A stretch of DNA of 64,000 bases from Candidatus Latescibacterota bacterium (GTDB lineage Bacteria; JAAXHH01). The stretch covers positions 1 through 64,000 of the forward strand of contig JAAXHH010000034.1 of assembly GCA_012270975.1 (NCBI GenBank), given 5' to 3'. The notes under the pieces were generated by a model. That model saw only the letters and a list, made by a program, of their open reading frames with translations, was not told where the DNA came from and ran no database searches. Positions 34,939-43,239 of the stretch are shown in pieces (within the stretch, counting starts at the first letter, position 1; each line of letters starts with the position of its first letter). The position numbers and the translations under genes are program-made.

Positions 34939-35832
34939 TCATGGCGCCTGCGCAACCCTGTGCGCCTGCTTCGGATTGCGGCGCTGTTCTTCCAGGGCCG
35001 CGACCCAGCTGTCCGCCCAGGCCTGGTGATCGGTCAGCACCCGCTCCGGATGGGCGCGGCTCCGCACGCAGAAATCGGGGAAGAAGGGCCGGCCGGTCGG
35101 TTCGCCGTAGGCCACGTACCGCAGGTCCAGGCTCCAGCGCACGTCCCATTCGGTCAGGTTCGGCGTGGACCGGTGTGGGGTATACTGGCTCAGGAAGACG
35201 ACTCCGCCCTTGCGCACTTCGGCCGGTTCCGCCCCGGTTTCGGGCATGAGGTCCGGTTTTATGCGCGTGCCCGCGTCCGACACATGGTCGAGATGGCCGG
35301 TGTGGATCACGTTCGGGATCACCTCCAGGCATCCCCGTTCCACCGTGGCGTCCACCAGGGGCAGCCAGCAGGTCAGCGCCAGGGTCCGGTCCGACTCCGC
35401 CCAACTCACCCCCGAATCCTGGTGCCAGGGCACGTTGTACGACGGACTGCCGTCCAGCCGCGACGGCGGCTTGGCCCGCAGGTGCTGGATGGGCGAGCAG
35501 GTGATGTCGGGTCCCAGGAAGGACTCCACGGCGTCGAGCAGGTTGTCGTTCCGGAGGAAGTCGAAGACCGGCTTCGCCCGCAGATCGTAGATGTCCAGCC
35601 CGCTTCCGATCTCGGCGCTCTGGGCGAAAAGGCGGGCGTAGCGTGTCAGAAAGGTCTCATCCTCGTACAAGTCGGTGATCTTGCCCTCGGCCTGCAGTAC
35701 CCGCGCCCGCCGATCGACGAATTCGGACATGGTATCGATCACGGGATCCAGGTCGGCGTCGGTCAGCACGTCCTCGACGACCACCAGGCCGTGGTCGTGG
35801 AATTCCGCCAGTTGTGCTTCGGTCAGGGCCAT
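34939..35832 (-). CDS. Phytanoyl-CoA dioxygenase (PhyH) family protein
   Basis: A 297-residue Fe(II)/2-oxoglutarate-dependent oxygenase. The iron ligands are visible as His137 and Asp139 in PWHQDSGVSW and His220 in YTPHRSTPN; an Arg near 233 is placed to bind 2-oxoglutarate. Family members hydroxylate CoA esters, small metabolites or lipid-like compounds, and such genes are often numerous in this type of genome, so the substrate is open. The ATG at 35830-35832 has AAGGAG seven bases upstream; an upstream ATG six codons earlier lacks one. The gene is followed by the TM2-like remnant and the NHL protein. Confidence 0.9.
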   Translation of the reverse strand: MALTEAQLAEFHDHGLVVVEDVLTDADLDPVIDTMSEFVDRRARVLQAEGKITDLYEDETFLTRYARLFAQSAEIGSGLDIYDLRAKPVFDFLRNDNLLDAVESFLGPDITCSPIQHLRAKPPSRLDGSPSYNVPWHQDSGVSWAESDRTLALTCWLPLVDATVERGCLEVIPNVIHTGHLDHVSDAGTRIKPDLMPETGAEPAEVRKGGVVFLSQYTPHRSTPNLTEWDVRWSLDLRYVAYGEPTGRPFFPDFCVRSRAHPERVLTDHQAWADSWVAALEEQRRNPKQAHRVAQAP

Positions 35833-36034
35833 GGGCGTCTCCTTCCACATAAATTCGATTGGGTCCGTTAAGCCTTAACAATTCGATTGTTGCGGTGATT
35901 CCGATAACATAAACGCAGCGTCCTCTATTGGCAACTTTGGAAACGGAAAAACCGGTTTGGAACGCGATGGTCCGCTTGTGCTCCGGGGTCATGGCCGCGC
36001 AATGTCGAAGCCGCGGCTTCTGGCCGTTGGGCGT

Positions 36035-36661
36035 CTAACTTCCGGATCCCACGGTGACGACTATACTTCCGGTGGCTCGTCCCGACGTGGCCGTGATCCT
36101 GGCCTCGCCAGGCTGCAAAGCCCGCACACGGCCATCAATAGTCACGCCGACCACCGCCGGATGACTGCTGCTCCAGGTTACTTCAGCACCACGAATTTCG
36201 TGGTTGAACCGGTCTACGACCCGGGCGGTGAGTTGCACGAACTCGCCGACCTCTCCGAACTCCACTTTGTAGGGTTCTATCCTGACCCAGCTCGCTCTCT
36301 GCTGGACTACTACCGTCGCGGTGCCTGTCGCACCGGCGTAAACGGCCGTAATCAGCGCCGTACCGTTCCCAATGGCCGTCACCAGGCCCGTGGCGATTAC
36401 GCTGGCCACGGAGTTTCCGTCGCCCTTCCAGGTGACCGTGGCGCCAGGGAACACGTTGTCGTACTGGTCGAATACGACCGCCTCGAGCTGCACCCGCTCG
36501 CCGATTGCGTAAAGCGTCGTGTCCTGCGGACTGACCGCGATTCGCGCAGGGGCTGGTGGATCCCGCGCGGGCTCCGTCGGACCGTCCTTGCCACAGGCGG
36601 CAAATGCGGAAAGGGCAAGGAAGATGGTCAGGGCGCCCGCCGCGAGAACAGAGCGAATCAT
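36035..36661 (-). CDS. Two-domain Big2 lipoprotein
   Basis: A 208-residue lipoprotein with the lipid Cys in SAFAACGKDGPTEP, then two Big2 immunoglobulin-like domains (about 38-118 and 122-205; VTWKGDGNSVASV and VTWSSSHPAVVGV mark the strands, ending ITATSGRATGSIVVTV). Big2 domains are usually structural or adhesive modules on cell surfaces. The ATG has AGAGGA six bases upstream. It is 97 bp after a second Big2 lipoprotein on the same strand. The two are not close copies but have the same architecture and were probably tandem duplicates. Confidence 0.8.
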   Translation of the reverse strand: MIRSVLAAGALTIFLALSAFAACGKDGPTEPARDPPAPARIAVSPQDTTLYAIGERVQLEAVVFDQYDNVFPGATVTWKGDGNSVASVIATGLVTAIGNGTALITAVYAGATGTATVVVQQRASWVRIEPYKVEFGEVGEFVQLTARVVDRFNHEIRGAEVTWSSSHPAVVGVTIDGRVRALQPGEARITATSGRATGSIVVTVGSGS

Positions 36662-36757
36662 GGTGTTCCTCTGGAAGTAGGCCTTACCCGGGTGTCAGCG
36701 TCCGTGGCAAGATCTTCAATAGTACTGAAAGTACCCTGTTTCCAGGATTCATGATGG

Positions 36758-37387
36758 CTAGTGCACCGAGAAGGGCAATGTGGCGGTCACGTTGCCGTCG
36801 GTGACCGTAATCAGCGTGCTGCCCCGTGCAACGGGTGTCACCACGCCGTTTTCGTCCACCGTGGCGACGGCGGGATCGCTCGACGTCCACGTCACGACCG
36901 CATTGGGTATGATGTTGCGGTTCCGGTCGTAAAAGAAAGTCTCGATTTTATAGGAAGGACGGCTCAGCGGAACCGAGACGGCGCTCGGGAAGATCTCGAT
37001 GAAGGAAATCTCCTGGATCACGTCGATGGCCGCGGTGGCGGAAACGTCTCCAAATTGCGCCGTGACCTGCGCGGCGCCGACTCCGACGGCAACCACGATA
37101 CCCCTGGTAACCCGCGCTACAGTCGGGTCGCTGCTCGACCAGTTTACGACGGCGCTGGAAAGGGGCTTGTCGTCCTCGTCGTACACTACGGCGGTAAGCA
37201 TCCCGGTGATTCCGACGGAATCGAACATCAGGGACGGAGGCTCGATCGTAATCCGGGCCGGCACTTGCGGCTCCGGTTCGGGGGGGATCGGCACCGTGGG
37301 CGGCGTGCTGCCGCAGGCTACCGTAATACAGACCACCAGGCCTGTCATGAGTGGTACGAGGAAACGCGTTAACCGGATGATCGTCAC
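36758..37387 (-). CDS. Two-domain Big2 lipoprotein
   Basis: A 209-residue lipoprotein with signal ending VACGSTPPTVP and a proline-rich tether (PIPPEPEPQVP), then two Big2 domains (about 44-123 and 128-208; VVNWSSSDPTVARV and VVTWTSSDPAVATV). It starts with a GTG at 37385-37387; the GGAGG upstream is only two bases away, tighter than usual, but no alternative start preserves the signal peptide. It is upstream of a second Big2 lipoprotein. A surface structural role is inferred from domain type only. Confidence 0.75.
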   Translation of the reverse strand: MTIIRLTRFLVPLMTGLVVCITVACGSTPPTVPIPPEPEPQVPARITIEPPSLMFDSVGITGMLTAVVYDEDDKPLSSAVVNWSSSDPTVARVTRGIVVAVGVGAAQVTAQFGDVSATAAIDVIQEISFIEIFPSAVSVPLSRPSYKIETFFYDRNRNIIPNAVVTWTSSDPAVATVDENGVVTPVARGSTLITVTDGNVTATLPFSVH

Positions 37388-37491
37388 TTCCTCCGAGTTG
37401 TGCTTGCTTACAGGTTCTAACCGGGCTCTGACAGTTTCTCGCAGGTTTATGAAAGAAAAAACCCTGTGCGAATGCGATCACGGGTCGATGT

Positions 37492-37872
37492 TCAATCCTG
37501 GTGGAATACTTCCTCCATCTCCGCCCACCATTCGCCTTCCTTCCGCGTCGGCAAGGGATCCTGCATCGGCATCATGACGTCCCACCACTGCTGTGTGACC
37601 GGGTCGGCGGCCATTTTCGCCATGTCCGCCTCGAAGTCGTCGCCCACGTACTCGAAATAGGAGAAGAGGTAGTCGTCCTTCAGGTAGATGGAGTAATTCG
37701 TGATGTTGCATTCCGTGATCACTTTCGCCACGCCGGGCCAGACCTCGGCGTGGTACGCCTTGTATTCCTCGATCCTTTCCGGCCTGACCTTGAGCACCAT
37801 GCCGTAGCGTCGGGGCGTGGTTTCCGAGGCAGGCTTAGGTGCGGTATTCGGCACAGGTTTGGATACGGTCAT
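37492..37872 (-). CDS. rhaM: L-rhamnose mutarotase
   Basis: RhaM interconverts the alpha and beta anomers of L-rhamnose. Family blocks are clear: YGMVLKVRPERIEEYKAYHAE with the conserved His, VWPGVAKVITECNITNYSIYL, YFEYVGDDFEADM, and DPVTQQWWDVMMPMQDPL with the Trp pair. At 126 residues it is about 20 longer than the family because of a Pro/Ser-rich N-terminal extension. AAAGGA seven bases before the ATG supports this start. The upstream intergenic region carries the AT-rich promoter/operator cassette at 38013-38069. No rhamnose isomerase or kinase is in the window, so an oxidative route is plausible. Confidence 0.9.
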   Translation of the reverse strand: MTVSKPVPNTAPKPASETTPRRYGMVLKVRPERIEEYKAYHAEVWPGVAKVITECNITNYSIYLKDDYLFSYFEYVGDDFEADMAKMAADPVTQQWWDVMMPMQDPLPTRKEGEWWAEMEEVFHQD

Positions 37873-38012
37873 TGGGGTTTCCTTTCAGGTGTCGGTGGGG
37901 TGGGTTGTGGTGCGGTGTTCAGGCCGCCGCGTGCATGGTGCGTAGTGAGCGGCGCGCCTCCAGCGCGAGCACCGTCTGCGGCAGCCGAGCGGGTGTACCC
38001 AAAATAAACTTA

Positions 38013-38069
38013 TATGTTGATTGTTATTTGAATCAATATTGACAATGTAATTTTTCATGTTTTAAGACA
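38013..38069. promoter_or_regulatory. Palindromic bidirectional promoter/operator cassette, copy A
   Basis: The plus strand contains TTGATT (38018-38023), 8 bases, AATCAA (38032-38037), then TTGACA (38040-38045), 18 bases and TAAGAC (38064-38069). On the minus strand the same arms give TTGATT, a 16-base gap and TATAAG, a fair promoter facing rhaM. A near-identical cassette lies at 47906-47963 in inverted orientation. The palindrome next to a promoter suggests a regulator-binding site. Confidence 0.65.
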
Positions 38070-38091
38070 TACCCGCCGCTCTCTGCACACA

Positions 38092-39153
38092 TCACGCCGG
38101 TGTCGGCGCCGCATCGGGGATGAGTCCTTCCTCCCGCAGTTCCGACCAGAAACCCGCGGGGATCTCGACTTCGAACATCTGTACGTTTTCGTCCACTTCC
38201 TCCGGTGAGCGCGCGCCCGGAATGACGGCGGCCACCGCCGGATGCGCCAAGGGAAACTGAAGTGCGGCGGCCTTCAGCGGTGTTCCATGGCGGCCACAAA
38301 CCGCTTCGACGCGCCGTACCTTCTCCACGATCCCCGGCGGCGCCTTGCGGTAGTCGAATCTCGCCCCTGCCACGGCGCCCTGGGCGAGGATCCCGCTGTT
38401 GTAGGGTCCGCCGATGATGAGGCTGATCCTGCGTTCTTCGCACAGGGGCAGCAGCCGCTTGAGCGCCGCGTGATCCACCAGGGTGTATCTGCCCGCGCAG
38501 AGGAAGCAGTCGAAGTCGCCTTCCCGTGCGAAACGGGCCAGCATCTTCGCCTGGTTCATGCCGACGCCGACGGCCCGGATGACTCCTTCGTCGCGCATCC
38601 TGACGAGCGCCCGGTAGCTGCCCTCCATCGCTTCGTCGTAATGGTTGTCCGGATCGTGGATATGCAGCATGTCCACGCGGTCCAGGCCAAGGCGGACCAG
38701 GCTTTCCTCCAGGGATCGCAGAGTCCCGTCGTAGCTGTAGTCGAAAACCGTGCCGACGGGTGGGAGGTCGTCGGACCACACGTCCTGGTCGCGCGCCGGG
38801 TCGGGCACGAGGAGGCGGCCCACCTTGGTGGCGAGCACGAAGGCGTCTCGGACATTAGCGGCGCGTCCGTCGCGCGCGGTGGCGTTGCGAACCCGCTCCG
38901 ACAGCACCGCCCCCAGACGCGTCTCGCTCACGCCGCTGCCATACAGCGGGGCCGTGTCGAAGAATCCCAGGCCGTGGCCGAGGTAGGTATTCACGACCCG
39001 GCCTGCCTGCTCGTCGGTAACGCCCTGGTACAGCCCGGCAAGGGGCGCGCCGCCGAGTCCCAGCCGGTTGACCTTGAGCCCCGTGCGGCCGATCTCCGCT
39101 TCAGCGCGCCTGCCTATCTCCGCGCTGGCCCGGAGCTGGTCATCCTTCTTCAT
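38092..39153 (-). CDS. Aldo/keto reductase (D-threo-aldose/L-fucose dehydrogenase-like)
   Basis: A 353-residue NAD(P)-dependent AKR. The catalytic tetrad is visible: Asp and Tyr in FFDTAPLYGSG, Lys in VLATKVGRLL and His in LHIHDPDNH. LRSLEESLVRLGLDRVDML and IPGARSPEEV are typical AKR blocks. The size and GGAPLAGLY N-terminal motif fit D-threo-aldose 1-dehydrogenase or L-fucose dehydrogenase types, which oxidise a deoxy sugar to its lactone. The start overlaps the Gfo/Idh/MocA stop by 14 bp, implying coupled translation. A fuconolactonase-like hydrolase elsewhere in the region would act on the product; this link is inference. Confidence 0.85.
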   Translation of the reverse strand: MKKDDQLRASAEIGRRAEAEIGRTGLKVNRLGLGGAPLAGLYQGVTDEQAGRVVNTYLGHGLGFFDTAPLYGSGVSETRLGAVLSERVRNATARDGRAANVRDAFVLATKVGRLLVPDPARDQDVWSDDLPPVGTVFDYSYDGTLRSLEESLVRLGLDRVDMLHIHDPDNHYDEAMEGSYRALVRMRDEGVIRAVGVGMNQAKMLARFAREGDFDCFLCAGRYTLVDHAALKRLLPLCEERRISLIIGGPYNSGILAQGAVAGARFDYRKAPPGIVEKVRRVEAVCGRHGTPLKAAALQFPLAHPAVAAVIPGARSPEEVDENVQMFEVEIPAGFWSELREEGLIPDAAPTPA

Positions 39154-40228
39154 CTGGCTCGTCCTGCGTCTCGCCCTGCATGGACTCCCCGCGCAGCAGA
39201 AAGGCCCGGATATCGTACCGGCCGGGGCGCTCCACGGGCAGGTCGCCCGCCTCGATCATCTCCTCGATGGGCGAACTGTGGGTGCGCACGGGCATCTGGA
39301 CGACCTCGTGGAGGCGGGCGGATTCGTAGATACCCATGATGATCTCCACGGCGGCCCGGCCGTTGGACGCCTCGCCCCGGTGTTCGGCCTTGCCCTCGAT
39401 CCAGTCCGCCAACTCCACGGCCTGGCCCACGCTCGGATCCTCGCCGGTGGACGGCCGTTCTTCCCAGCCGCCGGTCTTCGAATTGATGAGCAGCACGCGC
39501 TGTTCGTTGACGTCCATCATGCCGTCCGTGCCGTAGAGGTAACCGCCTTGCCTCCGTTCCGGATGGAGCTCCTGCAGGAGCTGCCCCACGGCCCCGTTGT
39601 CGAAGCCCACGATGCCCGCGCTGCGGTCTTCGATCCGGATGTCGCGCTCGTACCGGTCGGTCTTGCGCTCGATGTTCCCGATCACCCATTCGGGCGCGGG
39701 ATCGCCCAGTACGTAGCGCATGAAGTCGAACATATGGGAGCAGTCATTGAGCAGGCCCTGGCTGCCGCTGCAGTGGACGTGCCGCACGTCGCCGATGGCG
39801 CCTTCCGCCACCAGGTTCCGGGCGTCGGTCCACACCGGGTTGAACCGGCGCTGGTGGGCAATGGCGAGCTTGACGTCGTTCCGGCGCGCCGCGATCATCA
39901 TCTCGTCGCATTCCCCCATGTTGACGGCCATGGGCTTCTCGCAGAGAATGGCCTTCGGCCGGCGCGCGCAGGCGGCGATGGTCAGGGGGGCGTGGAGCTT
40001 GTGCCAGGTACAGATGCTGACGACGTCCAGCCCCTCTTTGTCCATCATCTCCCGGGCGTCGGCATAGCGTTTTCCAATATCGTAGCGGTCGCCGAAATCC
40101 TGCCTGGCCTCGGCCACCGGGTCCGACAGCGCCACGACCTCGAACCGCGGCTCCCCCAGGTATCCTGTCATGTGGAGGTGCGAGATACTGCCGCACCCGA
40201 TTATGCCGACGCGATAGACCGTGGACAT
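39140..40228 (-). CDS. Gfo/Idh/MocA family oxidoreductase
   Basis: A 362-residue NAD(P)-dependent sugar or cyclitol dehydrogenase. YRVGIIGCGSISHLHM is the Rossmann dinucleotide motif, CEKPMAVN carries the catalytic Lys, and LLNDCSHMFDFMRYVLG holds the Asp/His pair of the second domain. The ATG at 40226-40228 has AGGAG six bases upstream; the frame opens one TTG codon earlier. It leads a two-gene operon with the AKR. A strong sigma70-type promoter lies 63 nt upstream (40298-40326). The substrate is not determinable from sequence. Confidence 0.9.
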   Translation of the reverse strand: MSTVYRVGIIGCGSISHLHMTGYLGEPRFEVVALSDPVAEARQDFGDRYDIGKRYADAREMMDKEGLDVVSICTWHKLHAPLTIAACARRPKAILCEKPMAVNMGECDEMMIAARRNDVKLAIAHQRRFNPVWTDARNLVAEGAIGDVRHVHCSGSQGLLNDCSHMFDFMRYVLGDPAPEWVIGNIERKTDRYERDIRIEDRSAGIVGFDNGAVGQLLQELHPERRQGGYLYGTDGMMDVNEQRVLLINSKTGGWEERPSTGEDPSVGQAVELADWIEGKAEHRGEASNGRAAVEIIMGIYESARLHEVVQMPVRTHSSPIEEMIEAGDLPVERPGRYDIRAFLLRGESMQGETQDEPDEEG

Positions 40229-40297
40229 CAAACACTCCTCCCGAAGAGGGTTTAAGTGTGGAGACGCGCTACATTGAATTTCGGAAATCGAGTAACG

Positions 40298-40326
40298 AAT
40301 ATAGACGGCGGTTTGGACCGTGTCAA
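40298..40326 (-). promoter_or_regulatory. Sigma70-type promoter of the Gfo/AKR operon
   Basis: On the minus strand TTGACA (complement of 40321-40326), 17 bases and TATATT (complement of 40298-40303) form a near-consensus promoter. Transcription would start near 40291, giving a leader of about 63 nt. It is arranged back to back with the promoter at 40374-40403. Confidence 0.7.
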
Positions 40327-40373
40327 CGATCCCGCAGAGGGCCCTGACTGTCGTCCGAACCGGTCAGTCTGAC

Positions 40374-40403
40374 TTGACACGGCACCTCCCAATAGCGTAG
40401 AAT
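40374..40403 (+). promoter_or_regulatory. Sigma70-type promoter giving a nearly leaderless mRNA
   Basis: TTGACA (40374-40379), 18 bases and TAGAAT (40398-40403) lie immediately upstream of the DUF2339 gene. The predicted transcription start is about 40410, only three bases before the ATG at 40413. No Shine-Dalgarno sequence is present. Confidence 0.7.
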
Positions 40404-40412
40404 GCGATCCGT

Positions 40413-42338
40413 ATGGAACTACTGATTGTATTAAACGTCATCCTGCTCTTGTTTCTCATCGGGACCTACCTGTCCCTCTCGGGTCGCGTAAAGCGTCTCG
40501 AGGAGGCCATCAGGCGGCACTTCCGGGGCACCACGGACCCGGCGGCCGGGACATCCGGCGGTGGCGCGTGGAAAGCGGAAGACGTGGTCGACGGCGAAGC
40601 GGGTGCTGTGGTCGAGGTAGAAGCGGGAACCGCACCGCCGCATGCCGGCGTTGCGACCCAGGCGGAACCCGTCGCCGGCACCGGCCGGGTATCCAACATG
40701 CTCCGGCCCCGCACCCGCGAAGAGTGGGAGACCCTGATCGGCGGCAAACTGCTGAATCGCATTGGCGCCCTCGCGCTCATTTTCGGCGTGGGGTTCTTCC
40801 TGAAATACGCTTTCGACAACGACTGGCTGAACGAGACGGCGCGCGTGATCCTGGGCGGAGCGGCCGGCCTGCTGCTGATTGGAGGCGGACACAGGTTCCA
40901 CCGGCGCCAAATGCGCGTCTTCGCCCAGGGACTGACGGGGGCGGGCGCCGCGGTCCTGTACCTGTCCATCTACGCCGCCTACGACTTCTACCATCTCGTT
41001 CCGCAGCCCTTCGCCTTCCTGATGATGGCCCTGGTGACGGCCGCCGCCCTGCTGCTTTCCCTGCGCTATGACGCGCGGGCCATTGCCCTGCTGGGATGGG
41101 CCGGCGGGTTCCTGACGCCCTTCCTGCTCGTCACGGCCGATCTGAACACCCCCGGCCTCTTCGTGTACATCACCCTGCTCGACGCCGGACTGATCGCCGT
41201 CCTCTTGAAACGGCGCCGCTGGAGACTGCTCGAGCCGCTGGGCATCGCGGCGACCTACGGGACGTTCCTGACCTGGACGTTCCGGGCCGACCTGCCCGAA
41301 GGACTCGCGACGGCCCTGGTCTTCGTGACCCTGTGGTGGGCGATGTTCGCCGCACTGGACCTTTGCCGCTCCTTCACGGAGCAGCCTGGAAACCGCCGAT
41401 GGCGGTGGACGGCCGGAGCGATCAATATCATCGGCTTCTTTTTGATGCTCGTCAGCCTGCTACGCCACACGGAAGAGGTGTGGTCCTCATTCGGCTTCCA
41501 GTTCCTGTACCCCGACTACGCCTGGAACTACTCGGTGGTCATCGCGGCGGTGGTCCTTTCCCTGGCTTGTTTCGCCCTCGCTGCCGTTATCGCATGGCGC
41601 ACAGAGGACACCCGCGCGGTGTCGTTCTATGCCGCGGCGGCCGTGGCCCTGGCCGTCCTTGCGCCGTTCCTGTACTTCGAACGCTACGCGGTCATGGTCG
41701 CGTGGGCCATCGAAGCCTTCGCGCTGTTCTGGTACGGCGTGCGCTTCCAGCGACCGGTCGTACGGCACGCTGGCACGGCGCTTTTCCTAATGACTATAGT
41801 GGGTCTGTACTTACTGATAGTCAGTCCGTATGGGATGATGGTTATACGCGATGGCCGGCCCATGGGTGGTGTGCGCACCGCCGCGTACTGGGTCCTGGCG
41901 GGTGCGTTGCTCGCATGTACCGGCATGATGCGGGACCGGCTCGATTCACGGGGAGGCCGCTGGCTATGGAGCGCTTTTCACGTCGCATGGACGGTGCTTC
42001 TCCTGGCCTGGGGCACGTTGGAAACCCGGGATTACTTCAGTCACCTGATCTCTACGCCCGAGTCCGGCTCGCCGGACCAGCTGCGAAACCTGCAGCAACT
42101 GGCGATATCAGGGGTGTGGATGATCGGCGCGATGCTGGTCATGATCCTGGGACGGTGGATGGACATCCGCGCGCTCCGCGCCGCCGCCATCGTTTACTTC
42201 GGCGTCACCGTGGTGAAGGTATTCGTCTTCGACCTCATGTTCCTGGACACCCTCTACCGTATCGTCGCCTTCCTCGGCCTGAGCGCCATACTCATCGCCG
42301 TGTCCTACCTCTACTACCGGAACCGGCCGGCTTCCTGA
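40413..42338 (+). CDS. DUF2339 family polytopic membrane protein
   Basis: A 641-residue protein with an N-terminal membrane helix and short coiled coil (1-33), an Ala/Gly/Glu-rich linker (about 34-105), then TREEWETLIGGKLLNRIGALALIFGVGFFLKYA, the characteristic DUF2339 entry, and about fifteen further membrane segments to the end. The family is widespread and its function is not established. The ATG at 40413 lies directly after a good promoter, so the mRNA is probably leaderless. It is monocistronic. Confidence 0.9.
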   Translation: MELLIVLNVILLLFLIGTYLSLSGRVKRLEEAIRRHFRGTTDPAAGTSGGGAWKAEDVVDGEAGAVVEVEAGTAPPHAGVATQAEPVAGTGRVSNMLRPRTREEWETLIGGKLLNRIGALALIFGVGFFLKYAFDNDWLNETARVILGGAAGLLLIGGGHRFHRRQMRVFAQGLTGAGAAVLYLSIYAAYDFYHLVPQPFAFLMMALVTAAALLLSLRYDARAIALLGWAGGFLTPFLLVTADLNTPGLFVYITLLDAGLIAVLLKRRRWRLLEPLGIAATYGTFLTWTFRADLPEGLATALVFVTLWWAMFAALDLCRSFTEQPGNRRWRWTAGAINIIGFFLMLVSLLRHTEEVWSSFGFQFLYPDYAWNYSVVIAAVVLSLACFALAAVIAWRTEDTRAVSFYAAAAVALAVLAPFLYFERYAVMVAWAIEAFALFWYGVRFQRPVVRHAGTALFLMTIVGLYLLIVSPYGMMVIRDGRPMGGVRTAAYWVLAGALLACTGMMRDRLDSRGGRWLWSAFHVAWTVLLLAWGTLETRDYFSHLISTPESGSPDQLRNLQQLAISGVWMIGAMLVMILGRWMDIRALRAAAIVYFGVTVVKVFVFDLMFLDTLYRIVAFLGLSAILIAVSYLYYRNRPAS

Positions 42339-42580
42339 TCCGGCACGCTTCGCTGACCAGGTCCATTCAGCTTATGTGAAGGACGCACCAATCCCCGCTT
42401 TCCTGATTCGACCATCCAGCCTGTTTCTGTCGTCCCAGCCTTGGATCGACCATCCAGCCTGAATCGATCATCCCGATTAAAAAAACGTTCGAGAGCTTAC
42501 AAAAGCCCCCGACTAATTCAATAGACCATAGCGAATTGGTCCGTTCACAAGCGCATCCATCCATTCACCGGGAGGGAATC

Positions 42581-43141
42581 ATGGGAGACGACAAGGTAAA
42601 GGAATCGCCGGCTGAGGTGTTCGCCACGGTGACGGAGGTGAACTCACTCTTCCATTCACTGGAGGATATGTTGGTAACTCGATTCGAGGCGATTGATGGC
42701 AGGTTTGGGGTAATCGTTGAAAAGCTGACCGAGATAGACGCCAGGAACGATGATCGGTTCGCCGCGATCGATGGCAGGTTTGGGGTTATAGAAGAAAAGC
42801 TGGCCGAGATGGACGCCAAGTACGAAAGACGCTTCGAAGCGATTGATGGCAGGTTTGGGGTCCTTGATAAAAAGCTGGCCGAGATCGAGAAAAACCTGGC
42901 CGAGATGAACGCCAAGTACGAAGAACGCTTCGAGGCGATCGATTTCAGGTTTGAGGTCCTCGTAGAAAAGCTGAACGCGATGGACGCCAAGAACGAAGGC
43001 AAATTCGATCTACTGGAGCAGAAATTTGTATCACAGGACTTCAAGATCGAGCATTGCGTGACATCGGCAAACAACAAGCTAATGATTATGCTGCTTGTGA
43101 TTGCCGGGTCGATCATCGCCGGCCTGCTTTATGGCGGATAG
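42581..43141 (+). CDS. Tail-anchored coiled-coil protein with 25-residue repeats
   Basis: The 186-residue protein has an N-terminal acidic helix, four units of about 25 residues (RFEAIDGRFGVIVEKLTEID...) with one unit carrying a 7-residue insertion, and a C-terminal membrane helix (KLMIMLLVIAGSIIAGLLYG). A 25-residue unit equals 7+7+11, so the repeats preserve a coiled-coil register like the other family members. Units are encoded by ~75-bp DNA repeats. GGAGGG lies five bases before the ATG at 42581. The membrane helix is at the C terminus, so the rod would face the cytoplasm. Confidence 0.75.
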   Translation: MGDDKVKESPAEVFATVTEVNSLFHSLEDMLVTRFEAIDGRFGVIVEKLTEIDARNDDRFAAIDGRFGVIEEKLAEMDAKYERRFEAIDGRFGVLDKKLAEIEKNLAEMNAKYEERFEAIDFRFEVLVEKLNAMDAKNEGKFDLLEQKFVSQDFKIEHCVTSANNKLMIMLLVIAGSIIAGLLYGG

Positions 43142-43239
43142 TGCCGGTCCGAGCGATCTAGGAGCCAAGGGAGCCGCGGGCCGAGTGATCCGCACGAAGT
43201 ACGAACCGCGTGTCGACCGGACCGAGGGCCGAGCGGTGC

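Noticed and set aside
38018..38037. FNR-type site (TTGAT-N4-ATCAA)
   Set aside because: The spacing is ten bases, not four, so it does not fit FNR or CRP.
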